NCBI GenBank assembly: GCA_037179385.1
Contig: CM074200.1
Span: forward strand, 35,839,884 to 35,903,883
Length of the DNA stretch: 64,000 bases
Reading direction: 5' to 3'
From: Holothuria scabra
Lineage: Eukaryota; Echinodermata; Holothuroidea; Aspidochirotida; Holothuriidae
The translations under genes were made by a program, and so were the position numbers. Within the stretch, counting starts at the first letter, position 1. Each line of letters starts with the position of its first letter. The notes below the pieces were generated by a model that worked only from the letters and a program-made list of their open reading frames with translations, was not told the DNA's origin and did not search any database. Below, one piece after another: positions 45,601-52,940 of the stretch.

Positions 45601-48600
45601 ATTCATGGGCTTGACCCTCACCAAAAAAGTAATTGTCCTTCCCCCCCCCCCCTCACCTCCCTCATTTCTTGATAGGAAATATATGATACCTTTCCTCTAA
45701 ACTTTGCCTATGTTCTATATCTCTTTAAGATTGCTAAGGTTGGGTACATGAGGTAACCTCATTACCCCTTTTATCTTTATCCCTTATACTGCAGAGTTGC
45801 CAACTCTCCCTGATTGTAAGGCAGTCTCCCTGAAAATTCAAGTATTTTTGTCCATTCCAACTAGCAAATACAACAATCTCCCTGATTCAAGCAGTTATTC
45901 CCCATTGAGTTGCATGCAATTCTAGAAAATCTCCCTGATTCCTGTGTGAAAACTCCCTGATTTCTTGGTTTATATTTGTTGGAATGTTCTATTAGGCACA
46001 CGCTGGTACCAATAAAAGAGTTAATATCTGCTTTCTTTGTCTTCAGTTTCAATGCTGTGGAGCACAAAGTGATGAGGATTGGCTAAGAAGTCAATGGTAT
46101 AATCAAACTAGAATAGAGGATGAAACTTCTACAGCAGGGCCAAGGGGCTATGTGCGGATCGTCCCAACATCGTGTTGCCTTTATCCAAATGGAACCGCAG
46201 AGGAAATTAAATTGTGTAATGACCCTATACTAGATGACAGCAGATTTACAGATGTAAGTATCATTCATAGCACATCACTAGTCATGACCCTATATTAGAT
46301 GATAATTAACTAACAGATGTAAGTACCATTCATAGCAGATCACTAGTCATGACCCTATATGAGATGATATTAAACTAAGAGATGTAGGTGTCATTCATGA
46401 CATGTAACTGGTCAGGACCCTATACTAGATGACTGTAAATTTACAGATGGTAAGAATTATTCATAGTACATTACAAGTTATTAACCTATAGAGGAATCCA
46501 ATTAGCACTTAGTTTGTTAGTGACTTTAGGTGGCCATCAGTAGGGTCCAACAGCCTTAAATCAGCTTCATTAATTGTCTGCATGAACTTTCAAACCCTCA
46601 TATTCAGTGAAATTGAAGAAATCCTGCAAGGTACAGTTTAGTGTACAACCATGATACAGGTAAGCAAGGAAATTGAAAGATTAAAAGGTGATAGACCCCA
46701 GTTATGACTGAGTGAAATCAGAGCATCAGTTGCTGTCAGGATTGGTGTATACTAGATGGTACTGAATTAACAGATTTAAGTGTCATTCATAAAATGTTAC
46801 ATGGCATTACTGTATGCTAGATGATACTAAATTAAAAGACAATTTAAAACTAACTTGAAAACTCATTTGTTTACTTTGTCTTATTGACCGCATGTTGTAT
46901 AGTTTTAGCGCTTTGAGACTTCTTGTGTAAGGCGCTATATAAGAACTGTTATATTATTATTATTATTATTAAGATGTAAGTGTCATTCATCAAATGTAAT
47001 AAATGACAGCAGATTTACAGGTGTGAGTGTCATTTATAAAATGTTACATGACATTACCCTATGCTAGATGATACTAAACTAAAAGATGTAACTGTCACTC
47101 ATTAAATGTCATAGATGACAGCAGATTAACATTCATAATACAGGTCATGACCCTGTGCAGCAGGAGATTCACAGTGAGTCATTTACAATGTGTTATATTT
47201 AAAGACCCTATATCAGATGATGATAAATTTAGAATTGTAAGCATCAAAATCTTTAAGGATTTGATGACATATCATTTTTAATCCAATTACATGATAATTT
47301 GCCTAGGTTTACTCTGGCCAAATAATCATCAAAAAAAAAAAACTGACCTCCATCAAATTTACCATTTCTAGAGCCAAAAAATTTCAAACTTTCCTATGTA
47401 GAAACATCTAAGCACACTTGGTACACTGAAATTTCTTGACCGATATGTGAGAGTTGTGGCTACCTTTTCTCCTTTGGTCTTGCCCCCCTCCCTGTGTCAG
47501 CCAAATTATTTTATCAGCCCTGATCTTTATAATATGTGAACATGAACATGAGTATACAGTGTCCATTAACTCCTGTTTACATATGTAGTTTAGTTGCTTT
47601 TAAGCCTCAGTTTCTAGTCAACTGGTCTAAGTCAGGCCCACTTTGGTGTTTTTTCCAGTTGTGACTCACTGACTTGTTTTCCCTATTCCATTGTGTCACT
47701 TATTAAGATACATGTGATTTCATATATCATAGTATTAAAGTAAACAGACAGATAAGCAATAATTATTTTCCGGGGTACATGTCCTAAAAATCCTGGAAAG
47801 AGAGGGAAAACTGTAATTTGAGTTTTCAGGCCTAGAAAGTCAGGGAAAACAAGCAATTTATCAAGGATCCCATAAAAGTCAGGGAACTTTAGAAAGTAGA
47901 TTTATGATTCCAATTTTTTCAATGTTCAGCCCCAAGTACATTAATATTTTGTTGAAAAAAGATGAAAGCATTGGACCTAAATGCTTTTAAATTGAAATAT
48001 CAGTCAAGGTCCTTGAGAGTCATGGAAAAGTCACTGAATTTTGTCATTTTGAATTTCTTCTGTTTTCCTTGGGACAAACTCATGTCCCAACAGAACATAA
48101 GAAATGTCTGACCACAGGGATGGACCCTTCCCCTTGGATTAAAATCCTTGAAGTGGACAATAAATAGGAGAATGCAAGCGAAACATAGTTTATGAATTGA
48201 ACAGATCAGATATAACATGTACTTTGATATAAAGGTGTGATTTATTGGCCAAAATGTTTCTTTCCTTTTTTTCTCTCATAGGGATGTTACAATGTTCTGT
48301 TTCGTGTTTTTGAAGATCACATCTGGATAATTGGCGGCATTTTAATAGGTGTTGCTTTCTTTCAGGTGAGTAGGAGAGGATGTATTTTAGATAATTTTCA
48401 CATCTGATCCTAGTTTATTTGTCGCTTCCTTCCCATCTGTCTGACAGACTTGACTCTTTTGATGGAAATTCAATAACTGCATCATGGGATTTCATTTCAT
48501 AAATCAAACTTAGTGTACAGTGCATCTTTATTCCATTATGTCCCATATAGATTTCACATTTGTGAGTAAAATTTGTTGAAGGTCTCAGTTGTTGTAGTAC

Positions 48601-50267
48601 AATGATATTTTGAATGTGATAAATTATGTCATGTTTATATGAGCTACTGGATGAAGTGGAATACTCAGATTGGTACCAATTAAAAAAGGAATAACTGACC
48701 TGGTTTCCAAGGTCGATATTAAGTTTAGCTGAACCAGGAGCCATTTTCAGTCTCAAAGTACCTCCTACCATCCTGGTCTTTGTTGCAACAAGGGGACACT
48801 TTTTGTTCACCTTGAGATAGCTAGTCGGCTGCAGTGTGTGTACATATGTTAGGGACTGCAAGGATGACATGTTTCTTTGTAAAAGAGTATTTTTTCATGT
48901 AACATTCCATTTAGGAACAAATGCTTTTTGATTGGGAAGGAGTTCTAAACAGCTCCTGCCATCAGTCATTTTTCACTTTGGCCAGTATCATATGCATTAA
49001 AAACTGACTAATTGCTACACAGTAAAGATTAAACTTGGGTAGCAGATTTTGAACAAAGAGCAGAAGCCCAGAATATTCAAAACTTAAAAAAGAAAATTTT
49101 AAATGATAAATTGTTCCCTTGAAGGTAAATTTACACCATGTATGGTGACCAAGGTCAGTAGGTGTCATGAGGCAGCTTCACTCAAGTGTGTTTTCTTGAG
49201 GATATATGTTATACAGTATTTGCCATGAAAACTTTATATTGCACATGTGTTTTATGGAAAATATAGTATTTTCATTAAACTGGCAAGGAAGACTGAAATA
49301 GCCTTAAGGCTTCCTGAAAAACATAATCTACTATACATAATGCAGAAACTTTTGATTTTACTTCTTCTTGGGTAATGATAAGCACTTCTCTGTAAAAAAT
49401 CTTACACCATGCAATTTTGACCTTTGACCCCATTTCCTTTGTGACCCCTCTCTTCCATTTCCTGTGTATATTTTTCTTTAAATGTAATCCAGTAAGACTT
49501 AGGTATTTCCTCCTGTTTTGATTGGCTTGTATTTAAACTGGGCGTCTTTGCTGGAGATATATCCAGCTGATACGATCTTATGACTTGTTAAGTTGCCAAG
49601 TTGATGCTTAGAGGCGAAAGCAACAGCTATGTGGTACCATACTATAGTTGATTCTGCTTACATCTGTTACTGAAATCATCCTGTAACTAGTTTTGGAGAA
49701 AAGCATCGCAGGTTCATTGGCCATTTGTCTGGTTTTTCCCCAGAAAAGCCGGCTTTAGAGCATGCTGCCTGCCATCCAGTTTCGCACTGCTTTGGAAATT
49801 TAATATTCCTTTGTCCTATTTTTAGAGAGGAATTCAGTTTTAGATGCATCGTTTCAATTTTTGCTAGCTATTGGAGGGGATTTGGGAAGCAAAAGTTTCC
49901 TGGTACAATTAAGGTTGATCTCCTTTTCTGTGAATATTGAATAGCCACTGTAACTACAGTGGCCAAAAGAAACCCCCTCCCCTTCCCAACCTAATCATCT
50001 GCAAAAAATCTTAGTATAACATTATCTTACTATCTTATCTAAAGTCTTTATACTTAAGGTCATGCCAGCTTATAATTACATATGTTATTCCCCAATTCCC
50101 TATAAATTATTTCCCTATTTCCCAATGTAAAAATTTAAGTCACTCCTTTTACAAATAGGTTTTTGAAGTCATTTGTAAGCTATCTTGTCTTGATTTTGCT
50201 TGTACAGATTGTTCTCCTGATAATGGCTGTAGTGTTGCTTCGGAATTTATTGGATGACTACGATTAA
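33592..50267 (+). CDS. Tetraspanin, complete seven-exon gene
   Basis: Join of 33592-33657, 34464-34661, 40847-40921, 42809-42913, 46047-46253, 48282-48365 and 50208-50267, coding for 264 residues plus stop. All introns are GT-AG and phase 0. Tetraspanins are four-pass membrane proteins that cluster integrins, receptors and adhesion proteins into microdomains. Visible hallmarks are TM1 (about 10-35, with polar N18), TM2 (about 56-76, followed by GCFGA), TM3 (about 84-109, with E100) and TM4 (about 231-256, with Q245). The large extracellular loop is about 111-230 with CCG (151-153), PTSCC (188-192), C205 and GC (218-219). Three N-glycosylation sequons lie in that loop (N119, N167, N196). Six loop cysteines and the DW..S.W stretch after CCG resemble CD151/TSPAN11-type members, but subfamily assignment is tentative. 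The final tail is acidic (LLDDYD) and has no cysteine, which is unusual. Confidence 0.93.
33658..34463 (+). other. Intron 1 of tetraspanin
   Basis: 806 bp, GTAAGT donor and TTTTTTGTACAG acceptor, phase 0. AT-rich with no embedded feature that I recognise. Confidence 0.85.
34464..34661 (+). CDS. Tetraspanin exon 2 (rest of TM1, small loop, TM2)
   Basis: 66 codons beginning LTGVIVLAAGVWV and ending GCFGACHERKWMIWL, between TTTTTTGTACAG and GTAAGC. It contains the short extracellular loop and TM2. The GC.GA..E motif at the cytoplasmic face of TM2 is a family signature, and C75 and C79 are potential acylation sites. Confidence 0.95.
35917..36150. repeat. Two-copy 117-bp tandem repeat
   Basis: ATGCTTTGAACTGTCAGACA at 35917 recurs as ATGCTTTAAACTGTCAGACA at 36034. 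The copies continue in register through TTTCCAAAAATGCCAGAATT and GAACTTCCAAGT. The period is divisible by 3, which produces an artificial repeated reading frame on the minus strand. Confidence 0.9.
36624..36927 (+). mobile_element. Family A TTAA MITE, copy 5 (intronic)
   Basis: A 304-bp copy starting TTAAAGGGACAATCCTCTCA and ending GTGAGAGAATTGGGCCTTTAA, within intron 2 of the tetraspanin. Confidence 0.82.
38322..38545 (+). repeat. SINE-like family E copy, sense orientation
   Basis: CAGCATGGTCAAGTGGTTAG at the left is a class II tRNA-like box A. The body follows with GTGGTGGTGCCCAGCATAAG and GAGCCACAAACTGG, then the tail landmark AACCAATTGGTTGGAAATAG and ACTCCATCTTACTAAC. This is the clearest full copy for defining the family. 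It is not a functional tRNA gene. Confidence 0.6.
38831..39078. mobile_element. Family B MITE (intronic)
   Basis: It starts TTAAAGGACAAGAGAAATTT and ends GGCATTTTTGCTTTAA. The interior has the family words TTCAAAATAAAAGCTTCATT and GATTCTCAAGAGCAA. Confidence 0.55.
40100..40341 (+). mobile_element. Family B MITE (intronic), left end worn
   Basis: TTGGGAGTCATGACAACATT, GCTTGGTTTACCTTGAATAT, AAGAAAGATACATTAAAGAG, and an end at CATGACCTTTAA. It aligns with the right two-thirds of 11363-11635. Confidence 0.55.
40847..40921 (+). CDS. Tetraspanin exon 3 (TM3)
   Basis: 25 codons, YFGVVLLLLLAEVVCTILLF then AYNEE, between a TTACAG acceptor and a GTAAGTTC donor. E100 inside TM3 is the conserved acidic residue of the family. 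Confidence 0.95.
40922..42808 (+). other. Intron 3 of tetraspanin
   Basis: 1.9 kb, phase 0, acceptor TTTTCTTACACAG. From about 41155 to 42190 the sequence is unlike its flanks and is bounded by a GTAGCCACAGGGGTGGGGGG run on the left and a CACCCCTCCCCCAGGCCGG run on the right. This suggests an unclassified inserted element of about 1 kb. At 42460-42715 three GATGGC/GCCATC words occur. Confidence 0.6.
41155..42190. repeat. Unclassified ~1-kb inserted element in intron 3
   Basis: The ends are complementary in character: GGGGTGGGGGGCACAGGGGG on the left and CCCCCTCCCCTTACACCCCT with CCCCCAGGCC on the right. CpG is more frequent inside (TACGCTAAG, GTTTCGAGCC, TTCGCATG, GTCCGGGGAACGG). It has no protein domain that I recognise. 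It could be a non-autonomous DNA transposon. Confidence 0.35.
42809..42913 (+). CDS. Tetraspanin exon 4 (first part of large loop)
   Basis: 35 codons from VKTFANDTLSDFILHDYD to IAIDQIQNK, flanked by TTACACAG and GTAAGTAA. This is the helical constant part of the large extracellular loop preceding CCG. It contains one sequon, NDT at residue 119. The IDQIQ..F-QCCG junction with the next exon is the typical family pattern. Confidence 0.93.
43406..43581. mobile_element. Family B-like short MITE (intronic)
   Basis: TTAAAGGGAAAATGCAATTA at the left, ATTTTATGAATGGCTCTTAG inside and AATATCATTAA at the right. It is related to 62152 onward and other B copies, at 176 bp. Confidence 0.5.
43620..44110 (+). 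repeat. GT microsatellite plus AGGTCA-bearing dispersed repeat
   Basis: It begins with TTGTTGGTTCCTTGCGG, has a (TG)n tract at about 43665-43704, and then three rounds of an 'aggtcaaaggtca' block. Perfect AGGTCA-N1-AGGTCA repeats lie at 43812-43824 and 44064-44076, with further single AGGTCA/GGGTCA half-sites between. It is a relative of 29190-29530. Such direct repeats with 1-bp spacing (DR1) are the binding form used by RXR/HNF4/PPAR-type nuclear receptors. Function here is inference. Confidence 0.7.
46047..46253 (+). CDS. Tetraspanin exon 5 (variable part of large loop)
   Basis: 69 codons beginning FQCCGAQSDEDWLRSQWYN and ending NDPILDDSRFTD. It carries the CCG motif, PTSCC, a further cysteine (C205) and two sequons (NQT and NGT). 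The donor is GAT|GTAAGTATC. The last 33 bases of this exon, from GACCCTATACTAGATGAC, are the first unit of a tandem array that continues into the intron. Confidence 0.95.
46221..47250 (+). repeat. 65-bp tandem array spanning exon 5 end and its donor
   Basis: GACCC(T)ATA starts recur at 46221, 46286, 46351 and 46416, an exact 65-bp period, with a degraded copy at 46482. Further diverged units lie between about 46740 and 47250. Each unit holds the exon-like ACTAGATGAC...ACAGAT followed by a donor-like GTAAGT (46254 real, 46319), GTAGGT (46384) or GTAAGA (46450), then the intron-like ATCATTCATAGCACATCACTAGTCAT. A 131-bp LINE end interrupts a unit at 46840-46970. The unit therefore amplified an exon-intron junction. 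Confidence 0.88.
46840..46970 (+). mobile_element. 5'-truncated young LINE insertion in intron 5
   Basis: It consists only of the final coding bases (CAATTTAAAACTAACTTGAA), the stop, the 3' UTR and a short (TTA)n tail of the L2/CR1-like element at 897-1655, identical by eye. It interrupts a local repeat unit, and AAGA precedes and follows it, a likely 4-bp target duplication. The empty-site sequence is inferable from the neighbouring unit (AACTAAAAGATGTAA). Confidence 0.92.
47590..47705 (-). repeat. Family E SINE-like fragment
   Basis: CAGTTTCTAGTCAACTGGTC, TTTTTTCCAGTTGTGACTCA and CTTGTTTTCCCTATTCCATT match the tail half of family E. It lies in intron 5. Confidence 0.45.
48282..48365 (+). 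CDS. Tetraspanin exon 6 (end of large loop, start of TM4)
   Basis: 28 codons from GCYNVLFRVFEDHIW to GGILIGVAFFQ, flanked by TTCTCTCATAG and GTGAGTAG. The GC at its start is the last conserved loop cysteine, and the IG..GI.IG.AF.Q run enters TM4 with the conserved polar Q245. Confidence 0.95.
48366..50207 (+). other. Intron 6 of tetraspanin
   Basis: 1.8 kb, phase 0, acceptor TTGCTTGTACAG. An antisense reading frame of 151 codons at 48415-48870 has no recognisable domain and I do not treat it as a gene. Confidence 0.75.
50208..50267 (+). CDS. Tetraspanin exon 7 (TM4 end, C-terminus, stop)
   Basis: 19 codons, IVLLIMAVVLLRNLLDDYD, then TAA. It completes TM4 and gives a short cytosolic tail of about eight residues. 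The tail lacks cysteines and ends in acidic residues. Confidence 0.9.
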   Translation: MVLLIMAVVLLRNLLDDYD

Positions 50268-52073
50268 CAGATGGTTTCTACTTTAACAACTTCTCTGATG
50301 GCCAGTAAACATCGTAAGGAGTGGACATCCCCTTCTGTGGTCAGTCTATGTGATGTGTCATGGTATCAGTTTATCAGATATAATGATTAACATTTTCAGG
50401 GAACTCAAGAAGAAGTGTGAAGCTGTCTAAGAGATAAGGGTACAAACACTATAAAATGTCAGGTATGACACAGGTGGAAATTTTTGCATCAGTACTAGTG
50501 ACAAAGTTGGATAAGAGACACTGCTGATGCCCAAAGCATTCAAGAGATTGCTACACTAATGAAACATTACTGTAATGAATGACGACTATCATTATGACTC
50601 TCAGTAGGACAGAGAGTGAGCATATGTCAATATAGAGGGCAGCAGAGGTGTTTTTATTACATTTCCAACCAACTGGAGGAAAAGAACTTGCCAAGTCTTG
50701 CCATAGCATAGATTGCCAGACACACTTAACTTCCAGTTTTATCCATGAAGCATTATTTTACTTGTTTTTTCTTTGGCTTGTACTTTTCTATTGTCAGTAT
50801 GCCCCTAGGGTAAAATATTTCTTCTTGTTCTGCTCCCCTGCTGGGTTGAAAGAGACACATTCTTATATACTTGAACTGTTTCTTTTGTGTTAAGTGACCT
50901 TGCCAAAGGGGCTCTGGGGTAGGTATGATAGAATTATACCTCACAAGTGAAAAGTAGTTGTGATAACTGGTTTGTAAGCTGCTACTAAATTTTTGATAAG
51001 ACTTTCCCTAATGTTGTCTATCTGTTACCTGAAAGACTAGAAGTTTTTAGGGGTAATAAGAACTCTTTGAACAATGTAGTAGTAACTGTTAATGCATAGT
51101 ATTGCTGGGAAGGGGGGGAGGGGGGTTCAGTCAGGTGCCTTCAACTTCCCTGGCACCTCATCGGTTCCTCCATCATTGTGAAAATACTTCCTTTTGTACA
51201 TAGAATGTATGTTTCCTAAATGGCCACATTTTTGTATTGGTTTACACAATTCATAATTGGCATTTGTGGTAGATGTATTTTTCTAATGTTCTATTGTGCC
51301 ATTTTATAGTGTGAATTGAAACTCTGCCCTATCTTTTGTATCTTTTCCATAATGCAGTGGTCAAAGTTTTCACTATTACAATGAGATCAGTTGTGAAACC
51401 AATTTTATGTGGTATCATAGCTTTTGCCATTTATGTTGGAAAAGCTAAACAGCATAAACAGTTTTATTATAAAAGCTCTATATATGTCAGAAGATTTCTT
51501 CCTTTATTCAAAGTAAGGGTGATTTACCCCTATGGAAAATTTGAAATATCTTCTCTGTATCAAGTTTGGAAAACGGTTATAATAATAGTCTGTTAATTTA
51601 CAGTAGATTTGCACTATTGAATTCTCTTTTTATGTAAGTTGCCGTTTGTTTTTGTTGGTTTTTTCAAAACCTCAAGGTTTTTTCTAAAAGTGTAGTAATA
51701 TGATGGCATCTTGGGTACTTTGTTATGCAATACTGCAAAAAAGTATGAAAGAGAGTGTAGCATTTTCACAACCTCACTGTACAATCTATTGGTAGCAAGA
51801 TTTTTGCTGAGCTGGGTTCCAGGGTCTCAGATACTTGTTAGGTTCACCCAGACTCTTTGAGAAAAATTTCTCTCCGTCAGTGGGACACACAAGCTCCAGA
51901 TATTCATGAAGTAAGGTGTTATTCTCAATCTTGTGAAACCTCATGGCATAAAAGTTAAGCAGACCCGTGCAATACTATCATTGTGGGACTCAGAAAAAAA
52001 TTGTGAGACATGTCAAACATTTTATCAACTCTTGAAAAGAAGGTCAGGCCCTCTGGTTTTGAGCCATAATAAA
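50268..52073 (+). other. 3' UTR/flank of tetraspanin; end uncertain
   Basis: The transcript must continue past 50267. AATAAA hexamers occur at 52068-52073, 52995-53000, 53950-53955, 55174-55179 and 56506-56511, and I cannot tell which is used. No further coding exon is seen. The end given is the first AATAAA, as a minimum guess. Confidence 0.35.
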
Positions 52074-52488
52074 AACACTAGACGTGAAATTTCTCAGTAC
52101 ACCCATCTGTATGGGTGATGTTTGGTTAGTAAGTGTTCTTATAGCTCAGGGGCTGTGAAGTTAATTTTGTGGTCCATACCATAATCATACTTCTCTCCTA
52201 GACCAGAGGTAAGAAACCTGTAGACCCTCATTGACTGGCAAAGCATGAACTCATCAATAGTAGGGCAGAGTTATTTCAACAGTATGTTCATATGTGTGAA
52301 GGCTATCAGATGTGGACTTCCCCACTTGAAGTGGTAGATGGATCACATTCTTAGAAATGATTCCCCTTGGGTTATTCTTTATACCAGGGAAACTGGTGTA
52401 TCCAGGGCCCAAGATGGGTCCTAAGGTCTATTTTGTGTAATATTTGAAAATACATAGCACTTTCCTTCCATTAGTGTTGGGATCTGTT

Positions 52489-52940
52489 TGAAACTGTAAT
52501 TTTAGATGTTGCATCCCCATTTGAGGCTGTAATCAAATGTCACTTTAGTCCATGAGGCATTCTTTCAGGCTTTAATTGCAGATATTGCACTATCATTTGA
52601 GACTGTAATCAAAGGTCAGTTTAGTCTGTGAAGCATTCTTTCAGGCTTTAATCACAGATATTGCATTATCATTTGAGGCTGTAATCAAATGTCAGTTTAG
52701 TCCAAGAGGCATTCTTTCAGGCTTTAATCGCAGATATGGCATTATCATTTGAGGCTGTAATCAAATGTCAGTTTAGTCCATGAGGCATTCTTTCAGGCTT
52801 TTATTGCAGATATTGTATTATCATTTGAGACTGTAATCAAAGGTCAGTTTAGTCTGTGAAGCATTCTTTCTGGCTGTAATTGAAGATGTTGCATGATCAT
52901 TTGAGGCTGTAATCGAAGGTCACTTAATAGTCCTGACTGT
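52489..52940. repeat. 76-bp tandem array
   Basis: TTGAGGCTGTAATC or TTGAGACTGTAATC recurs at 52521, 52597, 52673, 52749, 52825 and 52901, an exact 76-bp period, with a partial unit before and after. Each unit also has AGTTTAGTC, GCATTCTTTCAGGC and GATATTGCATTATCAT. Units with ATC-AAATGTC and ATC-AAAGGTC occur in a mixed order. It lies in the 3' flank of the first tetraspanin and could be transcribed as 3' UTR. Confidence 0.93.

Larger units (their letters stand above)
42914..46046 (+). other. Intron 4 of tetraspanin
   Basis: 3.1 kb, phase 0, acceptor TTTCTTTGTCTTCAG. It contains a family B MITE, a GT-rich/AGGTCA repeat and, around 45790-45960, several CTCCCTGA(T/A) words (for example near 45807, 45828, 45877, 45929 and 45954) forming an irregular short repeat just upstream of exon 5. 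Confidence 0.75.

Noticed and set aside
48415..48870. 151-codon open frame antisense in intron 6
   Set aside because: It has no recognisable domain, contains low-complexity serine runs, has no splice or promoter context, and lies wholly within an intron of a well-supported gene. A chance frame is most likely, though transcription data could overturn this.
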